From assembly GCF_000303155.1 (NCBI RefSeq), contig NC_018719.1, forward strand, positions 1,860,001 through 1,924,000: a stretch of 64,000 nucleotides of DNA, written 5' to 3'. This DNA is from Candidatus Nitrososphaera gargensis Ga9.2. Its GTDB lineage: Archaea; Thermoproteota; Nitrososphaeria; Nitrososphaerales; Nitrososphaeraceae. The translations under genes and the position numbers were made by a program. Shown here one piece after another: positions 48,159 to 55,946 of the stretch (position 1 is its first letter; each line of letters opens with the position of its first letter). The notes beneath the pieces were generated by a model. The model did no database searches and was not told where the DNA came from. It saw nothing but the letters and a program-made list of their open reading frames with translations.

Positions 48159-48458
48159 CTAGAGTTTTAGACCAAAAGAATCTGCAATTTCTGCGAATTG
48201 CTGGTACCTGCGCAAATAGTCCCTGCCACGGGAAGTAATGGTATAGATGCGCTGCCCTTCCTGTACCTGCTCGTCTATCAGGCCTGCCTCCATCAGCTTT
48301 AGCGCCACATTTGCAAGCCTGCTGTACGACAGGTTAGCCTTCCTCAATAGAGCTGTCAGGTTGACGCCTCCCGTCCCTGACTCGTCTGCTATCCGCAGTA
48401 CGTCCCCTACAATCTTGACGCTATTGCGGTATACATCGCCCATTCCAATCTCTAGCAA
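48159..48458 (-). CDS. small winged-helix DNA-binding protein
   Basis: 99 residues. Helix-turn-helix (VNLTALLRKANLSYSRLANVALKLMEAGLI) and wing (GQRIYTITSRGRDYL) are clear, as in archaeal ArnR1-like regulators. It belongs to the same type as the gene at 657-929. Target unknown; divergent from no gene, so probably not autoregulating a neighbour. Confidence 0.82.
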   Translation of the reverse strand: MLEIGMGDVYRNSVKIVGDVLRIADESGTGGVNLTALLRKANLSYSRLANVALKLMEAGLIDEQVQEGQRIYTITSRGRDYLRRYQQFAEIADSFGLKL

Positions 48459-48529
48459 GCAGGCAGTTTGTAATAAGCATTACGTAGGTAGCAATACAGA
48501 CAGAAAATATAGAGATGGATTGGACTTTT

Positions 48530-49294
48530 TTATCCAATCTCATAGACTACTGCTACAGTTGCAGTTACTGTTTGCTCGCCAGGTATTATAGGGGTTGCCA
48601 CGCTCTTTGCAGCAGCATCTGTTGCAAGCGATAGCGAAAGCGGTGTCACTGGAGGATTGCCAAGATCAAAGAGGCTAGCTGCCTTGACCCCTGTTATTTC
48701 CACGTCCAGCGCCCGAGCCAGAGCTTCTGCCTTGTCCCTTGCGTTATCAACTGCCTGCTGTGTCAGGTCTGCCCGTATATTGTCCAGCTTTTCTTCAGAT
48801 ATTGTAAATGACAGGCTGTCCACCCTGTTTGCGCTGGCTCTAACCGCTGCGTCAATCCATTCAGATACGTTTGACAGGTTCGAGCTCTCTACCATTATTG
48901 AATTGGTAACTGTGTATCCAGTCAGCTCTTGTGCGCCAAATTCGGTATAGTTGTAGTTTGGAGATATGCTAAAGTATGCAGTGCGCGTCTCGTTTTCCTG
49001 TACGCCGGCATTCTCCAGAGCAGCGATCACTGAGTCCATTTTCTCAGAGTTTTTCTTCAGAGCGGCGCCGGCAGTTTCGTCGACCGTCTCTACCGCAAAA
49101 GCGGCTGTAACCCTGTCAGGCTTGACTCTTTCTGTCGCCGTGCCAGTCACAACTATGGTGTTGTTCGCATCAGGTATCGCGGAGGTGGATTGTGCGGGAT
49201 CATAAGAGGGCGACACTTGAGCAGAAACAGCGCTTGCCATCATTGCAATGACAGTGAGTGCGACTAATGGTAGTATTAAGAACTTGGAGTTCAT
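48530..49294 (-). CDS. SIMPL (DUF541) domain exported protein
   Basis: 254 residues. Signal peptide (LILPLVALTVIAMMASAVSA), then the SIMPL domain: TIVVTGTATERVKPDRVTAAF at the start and AVDNARDKAEALARALDV in the second half, both family marks. These proteins sit outside the membrane and can form ring or cage assemblies; the function is unknown. Confidence 0.92.
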   Translation of the reverse strand: MNSKFLILPLVALTVIAMMASAVSAQVSPSYDPAQSTSAIPDANNTIVVTGTATERVKPDRVTAAFAVETVDETAGAALKKNSEKMDSVIAALENAGVQENETRTAYFSISPNYNYTEFGAQELTGYTVTNSIMVESSNLSNVSEWIDAAVRASANRVDSLSFTISEEKLDNIRADLTQQAVDNARDKAEALARALDVEITGVKAASLFDLGNPPVTPLSLSLATDAAAKSVATPIIPGEQTVTATVAVVYEIG

Positions 49295-49401
49295 GAAGCA
49301 GAGTCGCTGATTGCACTTTTAGGCGATGTCATACTATCAAATAGATGATTTATCTTCTTTATCATCTTCACTTTTTTATTATAGTAGCACCCACAACTTA
49401 T

Positions 49402-49881
49402 TTGCTATTGAGCAGCAAGCCATCATATTGGTTCAAAGACTTTGTTGGAGTGGGCTACCGCTATCACGACGTCTACATGAATGTCTTTCCACTCTTTGAG
49501 GATAAGATAGCTGCTTTCCGGCTCTGGAAAAAGACGATCGAGTGGTGGCCCGATGACGCGATAAAGCTCCGCTTTGTGGAGCAGGATGACAGCTACTGGT
49601 TCATACTTTATGGCGGCTCCAATTACACCGGTGACAACACCGGCTTTGTGAAGAAGGTGCCAGTGTCTGAAAATTATGAGCGGTTCAAGGTAGGCTATGA
49701 AAAGAAGGCGATTTTGCGGTTTGGTATTTACAAAGAAAACGTCAAGAAAAAAAAGGACGGGAGCAAGTTCGACCTTGAAGTTCTAAAAAAGTCAAAGTCA
49801 GTCTACGACATTGCTTTTATGAAATACGACGAGCTTGCCCAAGATAGCATAGAGTGGCAATGCATACAGGAAAACAAATGA
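49402..49881 (+). CDS. hypothetical protein
   Basis: 159 residues from TTG 49402 (TTG 49408 also fits). A box at TTTTTATTATAG (centre about 49377) is 25-26 bases upstream, which excludes the ATG at 49345. The sequence is aromatic-rich (SYWFKDFVGVGYRYHDVY, KTIEWWPDDAIKLRF). No family recognised. It is coupled to the next gene by an ATGA overlap. Confidence 0.65.
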   Translation: MLLSSKPSYWFKDFVGVGYRYHDVYMNVFPLFEDKIAAFRLWKKTIEWWPDDAIKLRFVEQDDSYWFILYGGSNYTGDNTGFVKKVPVSENYERFKVGYEKKAILRFGIYKENVKKKKDGSKFDLEVLKKSKSVYDIAFMKYDELAQDSIEWQCIQENK

Positions 49882-50462
49882 TGATAAAAAAGTTCAGCTG
49901 TGTTCAAGGGTGCTCGGACTGCTGCATCTACAGGGAATACTACCCTTCTATCGAGTATGGCAAGATCGGGGTGCTCTTACTGCCTGAAGAAAAAACAGCA
50001 ATTAAGAAGCTGGCCAAGAAAATGAGTGTGCAAGTGAAGATAATCCCGCGGCTTGCCGTTGGAAAAGAATTCCCAGAGAAGGTAATCGCGTACCAGATGA
50101 TGGGCAAGAACGACGATGGCGACCTCTGCCCGTTTCTGGATGTTGAGAGCGGCGAAAGATCGCCTCACGGCGGCTTCAATTGCAGGATCTATCCAGAACG
50201 TCCGCTTGCATGTAGGGCCTATCCTGTCATCGATGCAGGCAGCACTGCTACTGTTGCAACGCTTGACGGCCACTGCCAATTCTGCAAAAAGTTCTCTACG
50301 ACAAGGGCAGAGAACAGCTGCCTGCAGCAAGAAGTTGAAGCGCTGGTCAGAATAAAGGCAAACGTCACCGCCGGCAAAAGCAAGGTATGGCGCTATGCGA
50401 CTGCTACCGGCAGAGCAGGAGGAGACGCCATGCTGCCAGAAGGCTGGGTCGCCGAATCTTAA
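49878..50462 (+). CDS. YkgJ-type cysteine-cluster protein
   Basis: 194 residues from ATG 49878, which shares ATGA with the previous stop. Cysteines SCVQGCSDCCIYREYYP, LCPFLD, NCRIYPERPLACRAYP and HCQFC follow the order of the YkgJ zinc/iron-cluster family. Cotranslated with the upstream protein, so they may act together. The stop interlocks with the convergent gene (TTAA at 50459-62). Confidence 0.85.
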   Translation: MMIKKFSCVQGCSDCCIYREYYPSIEYGKIGVLLLPEEKTAIKKLAKKMSVQVKIIPRLAVGKEFPEKVIAYQMMGKNDDGDLCPFLDVESGERSPHGGFNCRIYPERPLACRAYPVIDAGSTATVATLDGHCQFCKKFSTTRAENSCLQQEVEALVRIKANVTAGKSKVWRYATATGRAGGDAMLPEGWVAES

Positions 50463-50677
50463 TAACCATGCTTGCGGTACAGTATCTGGTTGCCCTTTTT
50501 TACAAGCACGATCCTGTTCTGCGGTATGACTTGCAAATTTTCAGATAGCGAGACAAATTCCGGCAGACTGACCTCGACAATGTTTTCAAAATCTCGGTAG
50601 CTGACAGAGTATAGAGCGGCGTCATCCGCATATAGCGCCTTGCTAAAGATTTCTTCAAGCCGGCCCTTGCGCGCCAT
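50459..50677 (-). CDS. small protein, DUF504-like (tentative)
   Basis: 72 residues. The order of a helix (RLEEIFSKALYADDAALY), a strand and the VIPQNRIVLVKKGNQILY end recalls the DUF504/MJ1316 RNA-end-recognition family, where a conserved IP-x-x-RI motif precedes the last strands. The similarity is partial; I would treat the name as a lead only. Confidence 0.55.
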   Translation of the reverse strand: MARKGRLEEIFSKALYADDAALYSVSYRDFENIVEVSLPEFVSLSENLQVIPQNRIVLVKKGNQILYRKHGY

Positions 50678-50725
50678 AGCATGATCCTGTATACTGGTTA
50701 TATATCATGTTGAGCCAGCGGCAAC

Positions 50726-51022
50726 ATGGCAAGAGGAAGGTCTACTACAGGCAGGAAGACCACAAAGAGGAGAAGCAGCAGTCGAGCCCGAAATGGCGCC
50801 GGCCTATCTCCTAGAACAAGGAAGGCGATAGAAACCCTCCCGACTCATGCGCAGCAAATTTACAGAAAAGCGCACAAGAACGCGCTAAAACAGTACAAGA
50901 GCCCATCAAAGAGGCGAGGAGGCGGACGCCAGAGCAGGGAGCAGGTTGCGCACAAGGTGGCGTGGTCTGCCGTTAGAAAGGCAGGATACAGGAAAGAAGG
51001 AAGCAGGTGGGAAAAGGACTAG
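50726..51022 (+). CDS. ChaB family protein
   Basis: 98 residues. A very basic, serine/arginine-rich head of about 30 residues precedes the ChaB domain: LPTHAQQIYRKAHKNALKQY, SREQVAHKVAWSAVRKAGY. Family proteins are small and poorly understood (named for a link to cation transport regulation in bacteria). The basic head suggests nucleic-acid contact. The stop interlocks with leuD in CTAG. Confidence 0.85.
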   Translation: MARGRSTTGRKTTKRRSSSRARNGAGLSPRTRKAIETLPTHAQQIYRKAHKNALKQYKSPSKRRGGGRQSREQVAHKVAWSAVRKAGYRKEGSRWEKD

Positions 51023-51522
51023 GCCGACGATGGCTTGTAGTTCATTAGCCCGCCTGCCTCGACAATTTTTGCAATCAGTTCCGGGAATGGCTTCATCTGG
51101 TATTGCTCGTTCTTTGTGATGTTGGTTATCCTATTTTGCTCAAGATCGATCTCTAGCTCATCCTTGTCGGATATTTTCTTGACCGTCGACTCGTCGATCT
51201 CTATCGGCAGCAAATAGCCCCCGTCCACCGCGTTTCTGTAGAATATCCTTGCAAAGGAAGGCGACAGTATAGCCTTGATGCCTGTCTGCGAAAGTGCTAT
51301 CGGCGCATGCTCCCTGCTAGAGCCGCAGCCAAAGTTGTTACCGGTTACGAGGAAGTCGCCCTGCGACACTTTCTCAGGGAATTTCGGGTCGATGCCTTCC
51401 ATCGCGTGCTTTGCCAGTTCTTTGTGATCGTGAATCTTCAAGTATGGTCCGGGAATTATGACATCGGTGTCGATGTTGTCCCTGTCGTACTTGTGGACCC
51501 TGCCTCTTAATGTTTTGTTCAA
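51019..51522 (-). CDS. leuD: 3-isopropylmalate dehydratase small subunit
   Basis: 167 residues. Swivel domain with DTDVIIPGPYLKI at the start and the GNNFGCGSSREHAPIAL motif that contacts substrate. With LeuC it isomerises 2- to 3-isopropylmalate in leucine synthesis. Start overlaps the leuC stop by 4 bases (ATGA), so both are made together. Confidence 0.95.
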   Translation of the reverse strand: MNKTLRGRVHKYDRDNIDTDVIIPGPYLKIHDHKELAKHAMEGIDPKFPEKVSQGDFLVTGNNFGCGSSREHAPIALSQTGIKAILSPSFARIFYRNAVDGGYLLPIEIDESTVKKISDKDELEIDLEQNRITNITKNEQYQMKPFPELIAKIVEAGGLMNYKPSSA

Positions 51523-52799
51523 TTATTATTTTTCACATCCCTCGGGTCTGTTATCTTGCCCATGACTGCAGAAGCCGCGACCACTATTGGCGATGCAAGG
51601 TACGTCTTTGATTCGACATGGCCCATCCTTCCTGGAAAGTTGCGGTTGGTCGTGCTGATGCACACTTCGCCCTTGCCAAGCACTCCCATGTGAGCGCCGC
51701 AGCATGCACCGCAGGTAGGCGGACCTACGACGGCGCCGGCTTCCATAAAGATGTTTATCAGCCCCTCCTTCATCGCCTTTGCGTAGATGGACTGCGCCGC
51801 CGGAAGTACTTCGGTCCTGATCTTGACTTTCTTGCCCTTCAATATCTTGGCCGCTTCTCTTAGGTCCTCCAGCTTTGCTCCGGTGCACGAGCCGATGTAC
51901 GCCTTGTCAAGCTCTGTCCCCTGCAGCTCCCTTGCGGCAGAAATGTTGCCAGGCGAAAACGGCTTGGCTACCGTCGGCTCGAGCTTTTCTATGTCATAGG
52001 TAAAGACTTCAGAGTAGTGCGCGTCAGGGTCGCCGTTCACTGGCGAATATTTCGCGTCGGTTCTTTCGCGAAGATAAGCATACGTTGTTTCGTCCGGCTC
52101 GACAATGCCATTCTTGGCTCCCGCCTCCGTCGTCATGTTTGTAAGCGTAAGGCGCTCTTCCATAGCCAATTTCTTGACCACGCTACCGGCAAACTGCATC
52201 GCCTTGTAGTTGGCGCCGTCTGTCCCAATGTCGCCTATTATCCGGAGGATAATGTCCTTTGCCATGATGTGGGCAGGCTTGGTGCCCTCTATCTTGAAGA
52301 GCATCGTCTCCGGCACCCTGAACCAGATCTGGCCGTTCATGAGCACGTATGCGATGTCAGTGTGTCCAAGGCCGGCTGCAAAAGCGCCCATCGCGCCAGT
52401 GGTGTTTGTGTGGGAGTCGCCCCCAACGTAGACTTCGCCGGGCAGTACCATCGCCTCCTCGTGCGAAAGCGTATGGCAGATCCCATACTGGCCAAGCCCG
52501 TACTTGAAGTGCTTGTTAATCCCATACTTTTTTGTGAAATTGGAAAGCGTAATAATGTTCTCTGCAGATACCCTGTCTGCTGCAGGCACAAAGTGATCTT
52601 CAGTCACCCACACTTTGTTGGGATCCCAGATGTGATCCAGCTTTATCCCCTTCTTCTCCCATTCGCTGAACACCTTGATTACGCCGGGACCCGAAACGTC
52701 ATGCATCATTACCTTGTCTACTTTGGCGAACACAACGTCGCCAGGCGACAGCCTCTGCTTGCCGGCCGCGCGGGCAAGTATCTTTTCAGTGATTGTCAT
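51519..52799 (-). CDS. leuC: 3-isopropylmalate dehydratase large subunit
   Basis: 426 residues from ATG 52799 (another ATG 3 codons earlier). The three [4Fe-4S] cysteines are in GSCTGAK and in the CGACCG cluster near residue 360; HTLSHEEA and DSHTNTTGAMG belong to the aconitase fold. Forms the dehydratase with leuD. The archaeal form may also act on related substrates (citraconate or homoaconitate). Confidence 0.95.
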   Translation of the reverse strand: MTITEKILARAAGKQRLSPGDVVFAKVDKVMMHDVSGPGVIKVFSEWEKKGIKLDHIWDPNKVWVTEDHFVPAADRVSAENIITLSNFTKKYGINKHFKYGLGQYGICHTLSHEEAMVLPGEVYVGGDSHTNTTGAMGAFAAGLGHTDIAYVLMNGQIWFRVPETMLFKIEGTKPAHIMAKDIILRIIGDIGTDGANYKAMQFAGSVVKKLAMEERLTLTNMTTEAGAKNGIVEPDETTYAYLRERTDAKYSPVNGDPDAHYSEVFTYDIEKLEPTVAKPFSPGNISAARELQGTELDKAYIGSCTGAKLEDLREAAKILKGKKVKIRTEVLPAAQSIYAKAMKEGLINIFMEAGAVVGPPTCGACCGAHMGVLGKGEVCISTTNRNFPGRMGHVESKTYLASPIVVAASAVMGKITDPRDVKNNN

Positions 52800-52902
52800 T
52801 CCTGCCAAAACAGTTCACGTTATAGTATGAGAACTGTGCCTGCATGATGGATTAAAACCTTTGCAGAAAGCACAATAAAGAGTACGATTTACGTCATGGT
52901 GC

Positions 52903-53649
52903 TTGGTCGAGATTCTGCCGATACGCACAGAAGTAAAGAGGGGCAGGTTTGACCTGTACGAGAGCCTGCAGGAGTTTGACTATAGGGACGACGACATTCT
53001 GGTAGTCTCTAGCAAGTTCGTGTCAATGAGCGAAGGCGCAGTCGTCAACCTCTCCAGAGTTCGGGTCAGCAAGAAGGCACGGGTGCTCGCGGCCAAGTGC
53101 TATATGGAGCCCAAGATGGCCGAGCTTGTGCTAAGAGAGTCCGACCATGTCATCAGGGGCGTGCCAGGATTCCTGCTTGCAATCAGAGACGGCATGATAG
53201 CGCCAAACGCTGGCATCGACAAGTCAAACGTCCCAAAAGGCTATGCAATTCTGTATCCACGTGACCCTTTTGGCACCGCAGAGAGGCTGAGACAAAAGTT
53301 CCAGACAGAACGAGGGATCAGGGTCGGAGTCGTGATCGCAGACAGCCGCCTCATGCCAACTCGCATAGGCACCACGGGAGTCGCAATAGCGTGTGCCGGT
53401 TTTGAGCCGGTTGAGGACCTGCGAGGCAGGCGCGACCTCTTTGGCAACGTACTAAAGTACACGTTCAAGGCAGTTGCCGACGGCCTCGCAACTATGGGAG
53501 TCGCAGTGATGGGTGAGAGCGACGAGTCGACACCGGCTGCAGTCGTGAGGGGAGCCAAGGTCATATGGTCTGAGAAAAAATTCTCATGGAAGGACATGGC
53601 AGTCTCACCCTCTCAAGACATCTACCTCAGAGGGATCCACAGGGCATGA
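52903..53649 (+). CDS. cofE: coenzyme F420-0:L-glutamate ligase
   Basis: 248 residues from TTG 52903; the nearby ATG 52896 is out of frame. Hallmarks: EILPIRTEVKRG at the start, DILVVSSKFVSMSEG, and GVVIADSRLMPTRIGTTGVAIA. The enzyme adds glutamates to F420-0 using GTP, the last step of F420 synthesis. No other cof gene is nearby. Shows that F420 is made by this organism, likely for flavin-type dehydrogenases. Confidence 0.95.
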   Translation: MVEILPIRTEVKRGRFDLYESLQEFDYRDDDILVVSSKFVSMSEGAVVNLSRVRVSKKARVLAAKCYMEPKMAELVLRESDHVIRGVPGFLLAIRDGMIAPNAGIDKSNVPKGYAILYPRDPFGTAERLRQKFQTERGIRVGVVIADSRLMPTRIGTTGVAIACAGFEPVEDLRGRRDLFGNVLKYTFKAVADGLATMGVAVMGESDESTPAAVVRGAKVIWSEKKFSWKDMAVSPSQDIYLRGIHRA

Positions 53650-53717
53650 GAATGTTAGATATCCCCCTTGCATAGAGTTTTAATATGTCATGATATGGAA
53701 CAAGAGCTACGAAGTAA

Positions 53718-54269
53718 ATGCCCGAATTCCTTACCAGCTACCCAAAGACGATAAGCATTGTAAAGGGGTTGCAGGACTTTATCCGCAAGGAAGAGATCGA
53801 GCTTGACCACCTTTCCCTGATGGTCAGGACAAAGAAGGACGAGATTATCAACGCGCTGATATCTGAGGGCTTCAAGCGAGTCAAGCTGGAGAACAGAAAG
53901 CCCACACAGATCGGGCATGGCTTTTCTAAAAAGCTGGCCAAGCCTTGGGAGATGCATGTCAGGCTGCTTGAAATGCAGCAAGGCTTGATCGCAATCCATG
54001 CAGAGGTCGAGATATCACGGAAATACATACAGCACATCCGCTCCGTAAGGGCGCCAGTCATATATGAAATCGAGTCGATCCTGAAGAAGCACAAGATCGA
54101 ATACCAGATCTGGCATGCGAAGCTAAAGCAGTACATCACGACCATCATAGATAACCACCAGATAACGCTGAACGCGCCGAGGCTGCCGCCGCTCCCGTGG
54201 AAGCACATGGCCGGCTCTGTTGTGACCCTGTCGCTGATCTATCTGGCAAAGTTCATCGGCTTCTTTTAG
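53718..54269 (+). CDS. hypothetical protein with C-terminal membrane tail
   Basis: 183 residues from ATG 53718. Mostly helices (IRKEEIELDHLSLMVRTKKDEI, YIQHIRSVRAPVIYEIESIL), ending in one hydrophobic span (MAGSVVTLSLIYLAKFIGFF) that would anchor it with the bulk in the cytoplasm. The family is not recognised. The gene at 54305 follows on the same strand. Confidence 0.65.
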   Translation: MPEFLTSYPKTISIVKGLQDFIRKEEIELDHLSLMVRTKKDEIINALISEGFKRVKLENRKPTQIGHGFSKKLAKPWEMHVRLLEMQQGLIAIHAEVEISRKYIQHIRSVRAPVIYEIESILKKHKIEYQIWHAKLKQYITTIIDNHQITLNAPRLPPLPWKHMAGSVVTLSLIYLAKFIGFF

Positions 54270-54304
54270 CAAAGACTTTATTTCTTTTTCACCAATTCCA
54301 CGCG

Positions 54305-54832
54305 GTGCCAGAAACAGCCAGCTTCCAGCACTACGGCATATCCCCTTGGGAGATCGAGGTGATCTTTGACACGCTCAGGCGCTCCTTTGAAGTGGAAGAG
54401 AGACAGTTGCAGCCGGACGACCCGCAGTACGTCAGCATGATCGAGATCGGCTTTCCGGCGGCATACGGCGAGCCTTTCTTCCAGGCGTTCACGATGGACA
54501 GCTGGTTCAAAATAAAGGGCGTGATAAAGGACGTCAAGCGCAGGCGCGGCAAAAAGGGTGTCAAGACGTTCATCAGGTTCGCCGGCTTTGGCAACGAAAG
54601 TGTTGATCTCGTTTTCCCGTTGCTGTCAAAGGGAGACAGGCAGTTTGAGATGGGCATCGAAAAGATAGAGTACATGGTGGACATTGTGCCGGTGCAGCTA
54701 AAGACGATTCCGCCCAGAGCAGAGGAGATATGGTACTCGTACGACGAGGCCAGCTTCAGGTGGAGCCCCGCGGTTGCAAAAAGCAACTGCGTCAACTATT
54801 TTTTCAAGAACGGCGAATGGAAAATGAAATGA
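54305..54832 (+). CDS. hypothetical protein
   Basis: 175 residues from GTG 54305; a box (ACTTTATTTC, centre about 54279) lies 26 bases before it, so the longer form from 54197, which overlaps the previous gene, is rejected. It is an alpha/beta protein with a basic loop (KDVKRRRGKKGVKTFIRFAGFG). No known domain. It abuts the convergent gene's stop with no gap. Confidence 0.65.
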   Translation: MPETASFQHYGISPWEIEVIFDTLRRSFEVEERQLQPDDPQYVSMIEIGFPAAYGEPFFQAFTMDSWFKIKGVIKDVKRRRGKKGVKTFIRFAGFGNESVDLVFPLLSKGDRQFEMGIEKIEYMVDIVPVQLKTIPPRAEEIWYSYDEASFRWSPAVAKSNCVNYFFKNGEWKMK

Positions 54833-55273
54833 TCACTTTAGCTGGTTTATGACCGGCGAGCTATGCACGGCCTTGCTGAGCTCCTTGTACTTTTTGTCAA
54901 TGAACTCGAGCGACTCGGTCAGCTTTTTTGACTTGCCGTACTTGAACCTTACAAGCTCTCTATGTCGCCAGTAGTGCTTGCCCTCAGATATTGACAGTGT
55001 GGTAAAGTAGTCTGGGCCCTTCAAGCCGTCCGGCAGCTTGACGTTGTACGGCAACAGGTATTCGATGCTGAACCATTCGTCGCCGTCTGGGTAGTCGTTG
55101 CCGGTGGAGACATCGAAGTAGAGATGTAGGACATCTTCGACTGTCAGGCCGTCTTCTTGGATGTTTGGGTGCTTGACGCTTGAGCGGTGGTAGTCCATCC
55201 TCAGGAGCTCGGGCTCAAAGTAAGCCTTGATTATCGCCCGGCGAAATACTTCGTTTACCTCCTTAAGGTTCAA
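54833..55273 (-). CDS. hypothetical protein
   Basis: 146 residues from TTG 55273. The promoter box is a perfect palindrome, AGATTATATAATCT (about 55296-55309), 26-30 bases upstream, so the ATG at 55321 lies before the transcript and is rejected. Contents: acidic centre (LYFDVSTGNDYPDGDEWFSIEY) and a basic end. No family recognised. Confidence 0.6.
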   Translation of the reverse strand: MNLKEVNEVFRRAIIKAYFEPELLRMDYHRSSVKHPNIQEDGLTVEDVLHLYFDVSTGNDYPDGDEWFSIEYLLPYNVKLPDGLKGPDYFTTLSISEGKHYWRHRELVRFKYGKSKKLTESLEFIDKKYKELSKAVHSSPVINQLK

Positions 55274-55487
55274 AGAGAGATGTAGCAATGTGTGAAGATT
55301 ATATAATCTTTTTAGGTCCAAGTCTGCAAATTTTGCAAGGTATTGTGAGGCGCATGTGAATGTGCGCTTGCAGCAAACTAGTTTTATATCTCTTGACGGC
55401 GTCTCCCATGCGACATTGTTGACCTAACTAGTGTAGCTTCATTTTACATACTAACCGATATGAGGTCGCCCGGTTGCAATACCTTGA

Positions 55488-55934
55488 TTGCCTATAAGGA
55501 ATAGGAGAAGGTACAGCCGTAGAGGCGTCAGTACCATAGTCACCTCTGTCATGCTTGTCGCGGCTGTTTCAATCATAGGCGTCGCCTTGGTGGCATGGTC
55601 AAATTTCAGCTTTGCAATGCAGCAACAAACCATAGCCAACCAGACTAACAGCAGGATAAATCTCATTAATGAAAGTTTTATCATTGAGGATGTATGGTTC
55701 TACATTCAAAGTGGCAATTATGCCAACGTGACTATCCGGAACACCGGAGATCTTGCGATCAAGGTTACTCATGTTTACATAAACAATACTCAAGCTTGGA
55801 ATACTGGCAAGGTTATTGCCGCGGGCACTGTTGAAGAGATAAAGGTCCCGACTAGTTGGGGACCCGATAGACTCCAGTCAATATGGGTCAAGACCGAAAG
55901 AGGCTCAGAAGCAAAGCAGGTCTGGAAATCTTAG
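55488..55934 (+). CDS. type IV pilin-like/archaellin-like exported protein
   Basis: 148 residues from TTG 55488. The N-terminus is a class III signal: basic RNRRRYSRRG, then a hydrophobic helix VSTIVTSVMLVAAVSIIGVALVAW, as in proteins cut by the archaeal prepilin peptidase and built into filaments. The rest is one beta domain (VTIRNTGDLAIKVTHVYINN). Cut after RRG would leave a mature pilin. The next gene has the same head 12 bases later, so they form one unit. Confidence 0.8.
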   Translation: MPIRNRRRYSRRGVSTIVTSVMLVAAVSIIGVALVAWSNFSFAMQQQTIANQTNSRINLINESFIIEDVWFYIQSGNYANVTIRNTGDLAIKVTHVYINNTQAWNTGKVIAAGTVEEIKVPTSWGPDRLQSIWVKTERGSEAKQVWKS

Positions 55935-55946
55935 AGAGGAGATTGG

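Noticed and set aside
52017-52847. 276-codon open frame opposite leuC
   Set aside because: Antisense shadow; leuC carries all cluster cysteines and the operon with leuD.
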